From the NCBI GenBank assembly GCA_032718475.1, contig JAUCBJ010004655.1, positions 1 to 64,000 on the forward strand: 64,000 nucleotides of DNA, in the 5' to 3' direction. The notes below the pieces were generated by a model. The model saw only the letters and a program-made list of their open reading frames with translations, was not told where the DNA came from and made no database searches. Each line of letters starts with the position of its first letter. Positions within the stretch are counted from its first letter, which is position 1. Below are positions 37,001 through 52,000 of the stretch, piece by piece. A program made the translations under genes and the position numbers. The DNA is from Nemertoderma westbladi (Eukaryota; Xenacoelomorpha; Nemertodermatida; Nemertodermatidae).

Positions 37001-40000
37001 CTTGAGGTTAATGAGGGTTCTCTATAGTTGTACATGGTTCTAAATCGATGTTGTTTACTTAAATTAAGCATATGGTTTATCACTCTATACTCTTACTCGA
37101 TTTATATGGTTTCTCACACGATGTCCAATGCATGGTTCCCGTTTTTAGATCTACATGATTTCACTTGATGTACCCTTGATTTTTTTAAATTTAGTTTTCA
37201 ATCTTCAAATATGATCCCCATTGTGGTATATTATGTGTTATTTTAAAATATTATCTTATGTTCAGGGTTACAGGTTACAACTGTTATTGTAAAGTTTGGA
37301 AATAGTAAAAAAAATTAAATTAAATAATATTATAATATTAATATTATACAGACGAATTTTGCTATATCCATCTTAGGACCACTGATATGTTAAATATCGG
37401 TTTGACACAATCCAGATACAGTAAGCGGATATAAACTGACTACTAAAACCCCAATCTAAAAGAAAGGTGACCAATCGATCCGACAAACTATCGCCTCGTC
37501 GACATTTCCAGTACACATCCAAACCCAATTACAGTTGAGAAACTCTTGTGTAACAATTTGAACTGAATCTAAAATCAAACAATTTTTTAGCATCACATTA
37601 ATTCAGTTTGGTTTCACGATATTAGTTGTAAGGAAACTAACTACATACGTGTTCAGCCGGTCCCAAGTGTTAATATTTACACGAACGAGCGGAGCGAGTG
37701 AGTGAAATATTGAAACGAGGCACCGAATGTTTATCACCCGGGTGAAAAATACAAAAAAATAGAAATAATTGCCGCAATAATAAGTCACCGTAGGAATATC
37801 CTTATAATTAATTAAATATACCTGCTAATTGCTGTTTTTACAAACAACATTCATTGAGTAATAAATTACTCATTACGACGCTTATTCCCATTGATTATCA
37901 GATGGGGCCTCATTGAATTCCTTGACATTGGATTTCTAGGAGAGTTGTGTGTGGACGATGATGAATGCTCCAACGGATCCAACGATTGCTCACCCAATGC
38001 TATCTGCTCCAACCTAGACGGGGGCGGCTACACATGTAACTGTAAACCTGGCTTCGAAGGCAATGGAAGAATTTGTGAAGGTAATATTATTTAATTATAT
38101 AAACTTTACATTACATAAAAATTATAGATAAAGGAAAGACATTATTGAGTTAGACCACATGAAGAATACCTTCATTTACTACAGTAACTTAATCTAAAAT
38201 CACAATTTCAGAACTTTGAACATGAGAAAACCAAAACAGGAAATGTAAGCTGCACGATATTAAACATCTACAAGTTTTTCTAAGTTCACCCTCTCATTAC
38301 ATTTTTTAATTTAAATGTCTTGTTTTTATATTGTAATAATACGATAAAGCTATCTAATCAATAAATGCTTACAGACATTGACGAATGTTCCCCTAGCAAC
38401 GGGTCGCCAAATTCATGCGGTTCCCTAGGGCCGGGAGGGAAATGCTCGAACACCGCTGGTTCGTTTGTTTGTGAGTGCGAACCACCGCTGGTACTGAAAG
38501 ATGGTTCGTGTTCGCCACCAGATGGGCCGAACTCAGTGGTACCATGTGAGGTTAGTTTGTGAGTGCGAACCACCGCTGGTACTGAAAGATGGTTCGTGTT
38601 CGCCACCAGCTGGGCCGAACTCAGTGGTACCATGTGAGGTTAGTTTGTGAGTGCGAACCACCGCTGGTACTGAAAGATGGTTCGTGTTCGCCACCAGCTG
38701 GGCCGAACTCAGTGGTACCATGTGAGGTTAGTTTGTGAGTGCGAACCACCGCTGGTACTGAAAGATGGTTCGTGTTCGCCACCAGATGGGCCGAACTCAG
38801 TGGTACCATGTGAGGTTAGTTTGTGAGTGCGAACCACCGCTGGTACTGAAAGATGGTTCGTGTTCGCCACCAGCTGGGCCGAACTCAGTGGTACCATGTG
38901 AGGTTAGTTTGTGAGTGCGAACCACCGCTGGTACTGAAAGATGGTTCATGTTCGCCACCAGCTGGGCCGAACTCAGTGGTACCATGTGAGGTTAGTTTGT
39001 GAGTGCGAACCACCGCTGGTACTGAAAGATGGTTCGTGTTCGCCACCAGCTGGGCCGAACTCAGTGGTACCATGTGAGGTTAGTTTGTGAGTGCGAACCA
39101 CCGCTGGTACTGAAAGATGGTTCGTGTTCGCCACCAGCTGGGCCGAACTCAGTGGTACCATGTGAGGTTAGTTTGTGAGTGCAACCACCGCTGGTACTGA
39201 AAGATGGTTCGTGTTCGCCACCAGCTGGGCCGAACTCAGTGGTACCATGTGAGGTTAGTTTGTGAGTGCGAACCACCGCTGGTACTGAAAGATGGTTCGT
39301 GTTCGCCAACAGCTGGGCCGAACTCAGTGGTACCATGTGAGGTTAGTTTGTGAGTGCGAACCACCGCTGGTACTGAAAGATGGTTCGTGTTCGCCACCAG
39401 CTGGGCCGAACTCAGTGGTACCATGTGAGGTTAGTTTGTGAGTGTGAACCACCGCTGGTACTGAAAGATGGTTCGTGTTCGCGTTCGTGGTGCCATGTCA
39501 GTTAGTTGGATGAACGCTGTGGTACCATATGGATTTAGGTGGGTGGACACTGCGTTACCATGTGGATTTAGTTGGGTGAATGCTGTGGTACCATGTGGAT
39601 TTAGTTGGGTGAACGCCGTGGTACCCTGTGGATTTAGTTGGGTGAACGCTGTGGTACCATGTGGATTTAGTTGGGTGAACGCCGTGGTACCCTGTGGATT
39701 TAGTTGGGTGAATGCTGTGGTACCATGTGGATTTAGTTGGGTGAACGCCGTGGTACCCTGTGGATTTAGTTGGGTGAACGCTGTGGTACCATGTGGATTT
39801 AGTTGGATGAACACTGTGGTACCATGTGGATTTAGTTGGGTGAACACTATGGTACCATGTGGATTTAGTTGGGTGAACACTGTGGTACCATGTGGATTTA
39901 GTTGGATGAACGCTGTGGTACCATGTGGATTTAGTTGGGTGAATACTGTGGTGCCATGTCAGTTAGTTAGATGAACGCTGTAGTACCATGTGGATTTAGT

Positions 40001-43000
40001 TGGATGAACGCTGTGGTACCATGTGGATTTAGTTGGGTGAATAATGTGGTGCCATGTCAGTTAGTTGGATGAACGCTGTGGTACCATATGGATTTAGTTG
40101 GGTGAACACTGTGTTACCATGTGGATTTAGTTGGGTGAATGCTGTGGTACCATGTGGATTTAGTTGGGTGAACGCCGTGGTACCCTGTGGATTTAGTTGG
40201 GTGAATGCTGTGGTACCATGTGTATTTAGTTGGGTGAACACTATGGTACCATGTGGATTTAGTTGGGTGAACACTGTGGTACCATGTGGATTTAGTTGGA
40301 TGAACGCTGTTGTACCATGTGGATTTAGTTGGGTGAATACTGTGGTGCCATGTCAGTTAGTTGGAGACCGCTGTGGTACCATGTGGATTTAGTTGGGTGA
40401 ACACTGTGGTACCTTGTGGATTTAGTTGGATGAACGCTGTGGTACCATGTCAGTTAGTTGGATGAACGCTGTGGTACCATATGGATTTAGTTGGGTGAAC
40501 ACTGTGTTACCATGTGGATTTAGTTGGGTGAATGCTGTGGTACCATGTGGATTTAGTTGGATCAACGCTGTGGTACCATGTGGATTTAGTTGGGTGAACA
40601 CTGTGGTACCATGTGGATTTAGTTGGATGAACGCTGTGGTACCATATGGATTTAGTTGGGTGAACACTGTGGTACCATGTGGATTTAGTTGGATGAACGC
40701 TTTGGTACCATGTGGATTTAGTTGGGTGAACACTATGGTACCATGTCGATTTAGTTGGGTGAATACTGTGGTGCCAGTCAATTAGTTGGATGAACGCTGT
40801 GGTACCATATGGATTTAGTTGGGTGAACACTGTGTTACCATGTGGATTTAGTTGGGTGAATGCTGTGGTACCATGTGGATTTAGTTGGATCAACGCTGTG
40901 GTACCATGTGGATTTAGTTGGGTGAACACTATGGTACCATGTGGATTTAGTTGGGTGAATACTGTGGTGCCATGTCAGTTAGTTGGATGAACGCTGTGGT
41001 ACCATATGGATTTAGTTGGGTGAACACTGTGTTACCATGTGGATTTAGTTGGGTGAATGCTGTGGTACCATGTGGATTTAGTTGGATCAACGCTGTGGTA
41101 CCATGTGGATTTAGTTGGGTGAACACTATGGTACCATGTGGATTTAGTTGGGTGAACACTGTGGTACCATGTGGATTTAGTTGCGTGAACACTATGGTAC
41201 CATGTGGATTTAGTTGGGTGAACACTGTGGTACCATGTGGATTTAGTTGGATGAATGCTGTGGTACCATGTGGATTTAGTTGGGTGAACACTATGGTACC
41301 TTGTGGAGTTAGTTGGGTGAACACTATGGTACCATGGGGATTTAGTTGGGTGAACACTGTGGTACCATGTGGATTTAGTTGGATGAACGCTGTGGTACCA
41401 TGTGGATTTAGTTGGGTGAACACTATGGTACCTTGTGGAGTTAGTTGGGTGAACACTATGGTACCATGGGGATTTAGTTGGATGAACGCTGTGGTACCAT
41501 GTGGATTTAGTTGGGTGAATAATGTGGTGCCATGTCAGTTAGTTGGATGAACGCTGTGGTACCATATGGATTTAGTTGGGTGAACACTGTGGTACCATGT
41601 GGATTTAGTTGGATGAACGCTTTGGTACCATGTGGATTTAGTTGGGTGAACACTATGGTACCATGTGAATTTAGTTCGGTGAACACTGTGTTACCATGTT
41701 GATTTAGTTGGGTGAATGCTGTGGTACCATGTGGTTTTAGTTGGGTGAACACTATGGTACCATGTGGATTTAGTTGGGTGAAAACTGTGGTACCATGTGG
41801 AATTAGTTTGGTGAACGCCGTGGTACCCTGTGGATTTAATTGGGTGAACGGCGAACGCCGTGGTACCCTGTGGATTTAGTTGGGTGAACGCCGTGGTACC
41901 CTGTGGATTTAGTTGGGTGAAAGCTGTGGAACCATGTCAGTTAGTTGGGTGAACGCCGTGGTACCCTGTGGATTTAGTTGGGTGAACACTGTGTTACCAT
42001 GTGGATTTAGTTGGATGAACGCTGTGGTACCATTTGGATTTAGTTGGGTGAATACTGTGGTGCCATGTCAGTTAGTTGGATGAACGCTGTGGTACCATAT
42101 GGATTTAGTTGGGCGAACACTGTGTTACCATGTGGATTTAGTTGGGTGAATGCTGTGGTACCATGTGGATTTAGTTGGATCAACGCTGTGGTACCATGTG
42201 GATTTAGTTGGGTGAACACTATGGTACCATGTGGATTTAGTTGGGTGAACACTGTGGTACCATGGGGATTTAGTTGGATGAACGTTGTGGTACCATGTGG
42301 ATTTAGTTGGGTGAACACTATGGTACCTTGTGGAGTTAGTTGGGTGAACACTATGGTACCATGGGGATTTAGTTGGGTGAACACTGTGGTACCATGTGGA
42401 TTTAGTTGGATGAACGCTGTGGTACCATATGGATTTAGTTGGGTGAACACTGTGGTACCATGTGGATTTAGTTGGATGAACGCTTTGGTACCATGTGGAT
42501 TTAGTTGGGTGAACACTATGGTACCATGTGGATTTAGTTCGGTGAGCACTGTGTTACCATGTTGATTTAGTTGGGTGAATGCTGTGGTACCATGTGGTTT
42601 TAGTTGGGTGAACACTATGGTACCATGTGGATTTAGTTGGGTGAAAGCTGTGGTACCATGTGGATTTAGTTTGGTGAACGCCGTGGTACCATGTCAGTTA
42701 GTTGGATGAACGCTGTGGTACCATGTGGATTTAGTTGAGTGAACACTGTGGTGCCATGTGGATTTAGTTGGGTGAACGCCGTGGTACCCTGTGGATTTAA
42801 TTGGGTGAACGACGAACGCCGTGGTACCCTGTGGATTTAGTTGGGTGAACGCCGTGGTACCCTGTGGATTTAGTTGGGTGAAAGCTGTGGAACCATGTCA
42901 GTTAGTTGGGTGAACGCCGTGGTACCATTTCAGTTAGTTGGATGAAAGCTGTGGTACCCTGTGGATTTAGTTGGGTGAACGCCGTGGTACCCTGTGGATT

Positions 43001-46000
43001 TAGTTGGGTGAAAGCTGTGGAACCATGTCAGTTAGTTGGGTGAACGCCGTGGTACCATGTCAGTTAGTTGGATGAACGCTGTGGTACCCTGTGGATTTAG
43101 TTGGGTGAACGCCGTGGTACCCTGTGGATTTAGTTGGGTGAACGCTGTGGAACCATGTCAATTAGTTGGATGAACGCCGTGGTACCATGTCAGTTAGTTA
43201 GATGAACGCCGTGGTACCGTGTGGATTTAGTTGGGTGAACACTGTGTTACCATGTGGATTTAGTTGGGTGAACGCTGTGGTACCATGTGGATTTAGTTGG
43301 GTGAACACTGTGGTACTATGTGGATTTAGTTGGGTGAACACCGTGTTACCATGTTGATTTAGTTGGGTGAATGCTGTGGTACCATGTGGTTTTAGTTGGG
43401 TGAACACTGTGGTACCATGTGGATTTAGTTGGGTGAATGCTGTGGTACCATGTGGATTTAGTTAGGTGAACGCTGTGGTACCCTGTGAATTTAGTTGGGT
43501 GAAAGCTGTGGAACCATGACAGTTAGTTGGGTGAACGCCGTGGTACCCTGTGGATTTAGTTGGGTGAACACTGTAGTACCATGTGGATTTAGTTGAGTGA
43601 ATGCTGTGGTACCATGCGGATTTAGTTGGGTGAACGCTTTGGTACCATGTGGATTTAGTTCAGTGAACGCTATGGTACCTTGTGGATTTAGTTGGGTGAA
43701 AGCTTTGGTACCATGTGGATTTAATTGAGTGAACACTGTGGTACCATGTGGATTTAGTTGGGTGAAAGCTGTGGTACCATGTGAATTTAGTTGGGTGAAC
43801 GCTGTGGTACCATGTGGATTTAGTTGGGTGAACGCTGTTACCATGTGGATTTAGTTGGGTGAACGCTGTGGTACCATGTGGATTTAGTTGGGTGAAGACT
43901 GTTACCATGTGGATTTAGTTGGGTGAACGCTGTTGTACCTTGTGGATTTAGTTGGGTGAAAGCTGTGGTACCATGTCAGTTAGTTGGGTGAAAGCCGTGG
44001 TACCCTGTGGATTTAGTTGGGTGAACTCTGTGTTACCATGTGGATTTAGTTGGGTGAACGCTGTGGTACCATGTGGATTTAGTTGGGTGAACGCTGTTAC
44101 CATGTGGATTTAGTTGGGTGAACGCTGTGGTACCATGTGGATTTAGTTGGGTGAACGCTGTTACCATGTGGATTTAGTTGGGTGAACGCTGTGATACCTT
44201 GTGGATTTAGTTGGGTGAAAGCTGTGGTACCATGTCAGTTAGTTGGGTGAAAGCCGTGGTACCCTGTGGATTTAGTTGGGTGAACACTGTGTTACCATGT
44301 GGATTTAGTTGGGTGAACGCTGTGGTACCCTGTGGATTTAGTTGGGTGAACACTGTGTTACCATGTGGATTTAGTTGGGTGAAAGCTTTGGTACCATGTG
44401 GATTTAGATGGGTGAACGCCGTGGTACCATGTGGATTTAGTTGAGTGAACACTGTGGTACCATGTGGATTTAGTTGGGGGAAAGCTTTGGTACCATGTGG
44501 ATTTAGTTGGGTGAAAGCTTTGGTACCATGTGGATTTAGTTGGGTGAACACTGTGTTACCATGTGGATTTAGTTGGGTGAACACCATGGTACCATGTGGA
44601 TTTAGTTGGGTGAACACTGTGGTACCTTGTGGATTTAGTTGGGTGAACACTGTGGTACCATGTGGATTTAGTTGGGTGAACACTGTGGTACCTTGTGGAT
44701 TTAGTTGGGTGAACACTGTGGTACCATATGGATTTAGTTGGGTGAACACTGTGGTAACTTGTGGATTTAGTTGGGTGAACACTATGGTACCATGTGGATT
44801 TAGTTGGGTGAACAATGTGATACCTTGTGGATTTAGTTGGGTGAACACTGTGGTACCATATGGATTTAGTTGGGTGAACACTGTGGTACCTTGTGGATTT
44901 AATTGGGTGAACACTGTGGTACCATGTGGATTTAGTTGGGTGAAAGCTTTGGTACCATGTGGATTTAGTTGGGTGAACACTGTGGTACCATGTGGATTTA
45001 GTTGGGTGATCACTGTGGTACCTTGTGGATTTAGTTGGGTGAACACTGTGGTACCTTGTGGATTTAGTTGGGTGAACACTATGGTACCATGTGGATTTAG
45101 TTGGGTGAACACTGTGCTACCTTGTGGATTTAGTTGGGTGAACACTGTGGTACCATATGGATTTAGTTGGGTGAACACTGTGTTACCATGTGGATTTAGT
45201 TGGGTGAAAGCTTTGGTACCATGTGGATTTAGATGGGTGAACGCCGTGGTACCATGTGGATTTAGTTGAGTGAACACTGTGGTACCATGTGGATTTAGTT
45301 GGGTGAAAGCTTTGGTACCATGCGGATTTAGTTGGGTGAACACTGTGGTACCTTGTGGATTTAGTTGGGTGAACACTGTGGTGCCATGTGGATTTAGTTG
45401 GGTGAACACTATGGTACCTTGTGGAGTTAGTTGGGTGAATACTGTGGTACCATGTCAGTTAGTTGGATGAACGCTGTGGTACCATATGGATTTAGTTGGG
45501 TAAACACTGTGTTACCATTTGGATTTAGTTGGGTAAACACTGTGGTACCATGTGGATTTAGTTGGGTGAACACTATGGTACCTTGTGGAGTTAGTTGGGT
45601 GAATACTGTGGTACCATGTCAGTTAGTTGGATGAACGCTGTGGTACCATATGGATTTAGTTGGGTAAACACTGTGTTACCATTTGGATTTAGTTGGGTAA
45701 ACACTGTGGTACCATGTGGATTTAGTTGGGTGAACACTATGGTACCTTGTGGAGTTAGTTGGGTGAATACTGTGGTACCATGTCAGTTAGTTGGATGAAC
45801 GCTGTGGTACCATATGGATTTAGTTGGGTAAACACTGTGTTACCATGTGGATTTAGTTGGGCGAACACTGTGTTACCATGTGGATTTAGTTGGGTGAATG
45901 CTGTGGTACCATGTGGATTTAGTTGGATCAACGCTGTGGTACCATGTGGATTTAGTTGGGTGAACACTATGGTACCATGTGGATTTAGTTGGGTGAACAC

Positions 46001-49000
46001 TGTGGTACCATGGGGATTTAGTTGGATGAACGTTGTGGTACCATGTGGATTTAGTTGGGTGAACACTATGGTACCTTGTGGAGTTAGTTGGGTGAACACT
46101 ATGGTACCATGGGGATTTAGTTGGGTGAACACTGTGGTACCATGTGGATTTAGTTGGATGAACGCTGTGGTACCATATGGATTTAGTTGGGTGAACACTG
46201 TGGTACCATGTGGATTTAGTTGGATGAACGCTTTGGTACCATGTGGATTTAGTTGGGTGAACACTATGGTACCATGTGGATTTAGTTCGGTGAGCACTGT
46301 GTTACCATGTTGATTTAGTTGGGTGAATGCTGTGGTACCATGTGGTTTTAGTTGGGTGAACACTATGGTACCATGTGGATTTAGTTGGGTGAAAGCTGTG
46401 GTACCATGTGGATTTAGTTTGGTGAACGCCGTGGTACCATGTCAGTTAGTTGGATGAACGCTGTGGTACCATGTGGATTTAGTTGAGTGAACACTGTGGT
46501 GCCATGTGGATTTAGTTGGGTGAACGCCGTGGTACCCTGTGGATTTAATTGGGTGAACGACGAACGCCGTGGTACCCTGTGGATTTAGTTGGGTGAACGC
46601 CGTGGTACCCTGTGGATTTAGTTGGGTGAAAGCTGTGGAACCATGTCAGTTAGTTGGGTGAACGCCGTGGTACCATTTCAGTTAGTTGGATGAAAGCTGT
46701 GGTACCCTGTGGATTTAGTTGGGTGAACGCCGTGGTACCCTGTGGATTTAGTTGGGTGAAAGCTGTGGAACCATGTCAGTTAGTTGGGTGAACGCCGTGG
46801 TACCATGTCAGTTAGTTGGATGAACGCTGTGGTACCCTGTGGATTTAGTTGGGTGAACGCCGTGGTACCCTGTGGATTTAGTTGGGTGAACGCTGTGGAA
46901 CCATGTCAATTAGTTGGATGAACGCCGTGGTACCATGTCAGTTAGTTAGATGAACGCCGTGGTACCGTGTGGATTTAGTTGGGTGAACACTGTGTTACCA
47001 TGTGGATTTAGTTGGGTGAACGCTGTGGTACCATGTGGATTTAGTTGGGTGAACACTGTGGTACTATGTGGATTTAGTTGGGTGAACACCGTGTTACCAT
47101 GTTGATTTAGTTGGGTGAATGCTGTGGTACCATGTGGTTTTAGTTGGGTGAACACTGTGGTACCATGTGGATTTAGTTGGGTGAATGCTGTGGTACCATG
47201 TGGATTTAGTTAGGTGAACGCTGTGGTACCCTGTGAATTTAGTTGGGTGAAAGCTGTGGAACCATGACAGTTAGTTGGGTGAACGCCGTGGTACCCTGTG
47301 GATTTAGTTGGGTGAACACTGTAGTACCATGTGGATTTAGTTGAGTGAATGCTGTGGTACCATGTGGATTTAGTTGGGTGAACGCTTTGGTACCATGTGG
47401 ATTTAGTTCAGTGAACGCTATGGTACCTTGTGGATTTAGTTGGGTGAAAGCTTTGGTACCATGTGGATTTAATTGAGTGAACACTGTGGTACCATGTGGA
47501 TTTAGTTGGGTGAAAGCTGTGGTACCATGTGAATTTAGTTGGGTGAACGCTGTGGTACCATGTGGATTTAGTTGGGTGAACGCTGTTACCATGTGGATTT
47601 AGTTGGGTGAACGCTGTGGTACCATGTGGATTTAGTTGGGTGAAGACTGTTACCATGTGGATTTAGTTGGGTGAACGCTGTTGTACCTTGTGGATTTAGT
47701 TGGGTGAAAGCTGTGGTACCATGTCAGTTAGTTGGGTGAAAGCCGTGGTACCCTGTGGATTTAGTTGGGTGAACTCTGTGTTACCATGTGGATTTAGTTG
47801 GGTGAACGCTGTGGTACCATGTGGATTTAGTTGGGTGAACGCTGTGGTACCATGTGGATTTAGTTGGGTGAACGCTGTTACCATGTGGATTTAGTTGGGT
47901 GAACGCTGTGGTACCATGTGGATTTAGTTGGGTGAACGCTGTGGTACCATATGGATTTAGTTGGGTGAACGCTGTGGTACCATGTGGATTTAGTTGGGTG
48001 AACGCTGTTACCATGTGGATTTAGTTGGGTGAACGCTGTGGTACCATGTGGATTTAGTTGGGTGAACGCTGTTACCATGTGGATTTAGTTGGGTGAACGC
48101 TGTGATACCTTGTGGATTTAGTTGGGTGAAAGCTGTGGTACCATGTCAGTTAGTTGGGTGAAAGCCGTGGTACCCTGTGGATTTAGTTGGGTGAACACTG
48201 TGTTACCATGTGGATTTAGTTGGGTGAACGCTGTGGTACCCTGTGGATTTAGTTGGGTGAACACTGTGTTACCATGTGGATTTAGTTGGGTGAAAGCTTT
48301 GGTACCATGTGGATTTAGATGGGTGAACGCCGTGGTACCATGTGGATTTAGTTGAGTGAACACTGTGGTACCATGTGGATTTAGTTGGGGGAAAGCTTTG
48401 GTACCATGTGGATTTAGTTGGGTGAAAGCTTTGGTACCATGTGGATTTAGTTGGGTGAACACTGTGTTACCATGTGGATTTAGTTGGGTGAACACCATGG
48501 TACCATGTGGATTTAGTTGGGTGAACACTGTGGTACCTTGTGGATTTAGTTGGGTGAACACTGTGGTACCATGTGGATTTAGTTGGGTGAACACTGTGGT
48601 ACCTTGTGGATTTAGTTGGGTGAACACTGTGGTACCATATGGATTTAGTTGGGTGAACACTGTGGTAACTTGTGGATTTAGTTGGGTGAACACTATGGTA
48701 CCATGTGGATTTAGTTGGGTGAACAATGTGATACCTTGTGGATTTAGTTGGGTGAACACTGTGGTACCATATGGATTTAGTTGGGTGAACACTGTGGTAC
48801 CTTGTGGATTTAATTGGGTGAACACTGTGGTACCATGTGGATTTAGTTGGGTGAAAGCTTTGGTACCATGTGGATTTAGTTGGGTGAACACTGTGGTACC
48901 ATGTGGATTTAGTTGGGTGATCACTGTGGTACCTTGTGGATTTAGTTGGGTGAACACTGTGGTACCTTGTGGATTTAGTTGGGTGAACACTATGGTACCA

Positions 49001-52000
49001 TGTGGATTTAGTTGGGTGAACACTGTGCTACCTTGTGGATTTAGTTGGGTGAACACTGTGGTACCATATGGATTTAGTTGGGTGAACACTGTGTTACCAT
49101 GTGGATTTAGTTGGGTGAAAGCTTTGGTACCATGTGGATTTAGATGGGTGAACGCCGTGGTACCATGTGGATTTAGTTGAGTGAACACTGTGGTACCATG
49201 TGGATTTAGTTGGGTGAAAGCTTTGGTACCATGCGGATTTAGTTGGGTGAACACTGTGGTACCTTGTGGATTTAGTTGGGTGAACACTGTGGTGCCATGT
49301 GGATTTAGTTGGGTGAACACTATGGTACCTTGTGGAGTTAGTTGGGTGAATACTGTGGTACCATGTCAGTTAGTTGGATGAACGCTGTGGTACCATATGG
49401 ATTTAGTTGGGTAAACACTGTGTTACCATTTGGATTTAGTTGGGTAAACACTGTGGTACCATGTGGATTTAGTTGGGTGAACACTATGGTACCTTGTGGA
49501 GTTAGTTGGGTGAATACTGTGGTACCATGTCAGTTAGTTGGATGAACGCTGTGGTACCATATGGATTTAGTTGGGTAAACACTGTGTTACCATTTGGATT
49601 TAGTTGGGTAAACACTGTGGTACCATGTGGATTTAGTTGGGTGAACACTATGGTACCTTGTGGAGTTAGTTGGGTGAATACTGTGGTACCATGTCAGTTA
49701 GTTGGATGAACGCTGTGGTACCATATGGATTTAGTTGGGTAAACACTGTGTTACCATGTGGATTTAGTTGGGTAAACACTGTGATACCATGTGGATTTAG
49801 TTGGGTGAACACTGTGGTACCATGTGGATTTAGTTGGGTGAACACTATGGTACCTTGTGGAGTTAGTTGGGTGAATACTGTGGTACCATGTCAGTTAGTT
49901 GGATGAACGCTGTGGTACCATATGGATTTAGTTGGGTAAACACTGTGTTACCATTTGGATTTAGTTGGGTAAACACTGTGGTACCATGTGGATTTAGTTG
50001 GGTGAACACTATGGTACCTTGTGAAGTTAGTTGGGTGAATACTGTGGTACCGTGTCAGTTAGTTGGATGAACGCTGTGGTACCATATGGATTTAGTTGGG
50101 TGAACACTGTGTTACCATGTGGATTTAGTTGGGTAAACACTATGGTACCTTGTGGAGTTAGTTGGGTGAATACTGTGGTACCATGTCAGTTAGTTGGATG
50201 AACGCTGTGGTACCATATGGATTTAGTTGGGTAAACACTGTGTTACCATTTGGATTTAGTTGGGTAAACACTGTGGTGCCATGTGGATTTAGTTGGGTAA
50301 ACACTATGGTACCTTGTGGAGTTAGTTGGGTGAATACTGTGGTACCATGTCAGTTAGTTGGATGAACGCAATGGTACCATATGGATTTAGTTGGGTAACC
50401 ACTATGGTACCATGTGTATTTAGTTGGGTGAACGCTGTGGTAGCATGCGTGAGGTTATTTGGGTGAACAATAGGTGGCATATCTTTCGCGGGTAGGACTA
50501 CATAATTGTTTTGCATTGCATTTTTGTAGCCTGAAGATGAATGCGCTGATGATGCTGAGTGCCGACTAACCGGGAGCGGCGGAAGAGTTTGTCGATGTTT
50601 GTCGGGATTCAGTGGAAATGGAAAGAGCTGTACAAGTTAGTCTTAGGAATTTATCAAGAAATTAAACTCAATATAAAATTTGTCTTATTTTATTACCAAC
50701 TTATCTCAATCCAACTGTAATTTAATTTAATTCACTATTCTAATTGTCCTACTTATTTAATCTCTGCTTATCTTGCAGACATCAATGAATGTTTGGATGG
50801 CTCAGCGAGATGCGATGAGTCAAATGGTAATTGTATCGATACAGACGGGAGTTACGAATGCGAATGTCGGGAAGGTTACACTGGTAGTGGGTTTAATTGC
50901 GAACGTAAGTAATACTGTAATTGTTCGAAATATTAAAAGCTTGTGGATTGTTTGTGAGACATTAAACCGAACCGAATCAATTAGTTACATTATTAATGTA
51001 TTTACGTTCCCTTTAACTTGCGACCGTCGGTATTGTTACATTGATTATGAGGAAGGGTGTGTTTGATTCAGATATTATGTGATGTAAATTGTGTAGGATT
51101 TAGACTCTAAGGTATGAAGAATGTCTCACTTTGTCCTTTTATGACGCCACAATCTTGTATATATTATATTATATTATAGCGATGTGCCGACCTGGAGTTT
51201 GTCGTCATAAACAGACATGCTCTGTCGTAAACAACGCGGCAGTTTGTGAGTGTGTCTGTCAGGACCCGCATTGTGAACCTCTACCAGGGGAAGTCTGTGG
51301 GTCTGACGGTAACACGTATCCTAGCAACGCAGACCTCTTCGAAACATCGTGTCGATTGCCCTCGGAGGAACCAAGATTGACAGTCAGTTACTTCGGAGCC
51401 TGCGAAGGTGAGTGACTCATTAATTATGTTTCTGTAATCATAATTGAACAGTCTGATCCTCTTTGTCTGTCAACAGCCTTTCTAAACACCATCCCCATGG
51501 CTCCCCTGTCACCAGCCAACCAAATACTATCCTTGATCTTTGACTGCCCATCACCAGACTACCAAATACCATTTTTTGCTGTGACACCTCTAGATGGCTC
51601 CCGTATATATTACTGTAAGCATATGCCTACAATTTACTAAACAATACATTCGTTAATTAACAACAGATGAGTGTGATGGAGTTACGTGCCGAGATGGGAC
51701 TAGCTGTGAGGTTGTGGATGGATTAGCGAACTGCGTATGCGATCCTTGTACACCCGAGTCGTACGACAGCGGACTTGTATGCGCGCAGCACCATCAGTTC
51801 GAATCGGAATGCGGTCTACATATATACAACTGTGCGAGCAGTAGTCAGCTCGTTGTCACTAATCCAGGGCCTTGCCCGCAACGTTAGTCATAATTTATAT
51901 ATAAACTTTTTTTCACTAATTTAATTTCATTGTCTCAGATATAAACTAAAAAAATTATAAATTGTAATATTACCACTAATCTTTATTGTAAAGTAAAAGT

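Noticed and set aside
37901-37939. Earlier start for exon 17 using the AG at 37900..37901
   Set aside because: In the required phase it reads DGPH then TGA; the AG at 37938..37939 keeps the frame open.
39431-50365. Many ORFs of 60-400 aa on both strands (FTQLNPHGTT and VPCGFSWVN repeats)
   Set aside because: The 33-bp unit is a multiple of three, so frames stay open by construction. The flanking exons 18 and 19 join in phase without it.
1-50460. Regularly repeated units suggesting CRISPR arrays
   Set aside because: Units are contiguous with no unique spacers, and the locus has eukaryotic introns.
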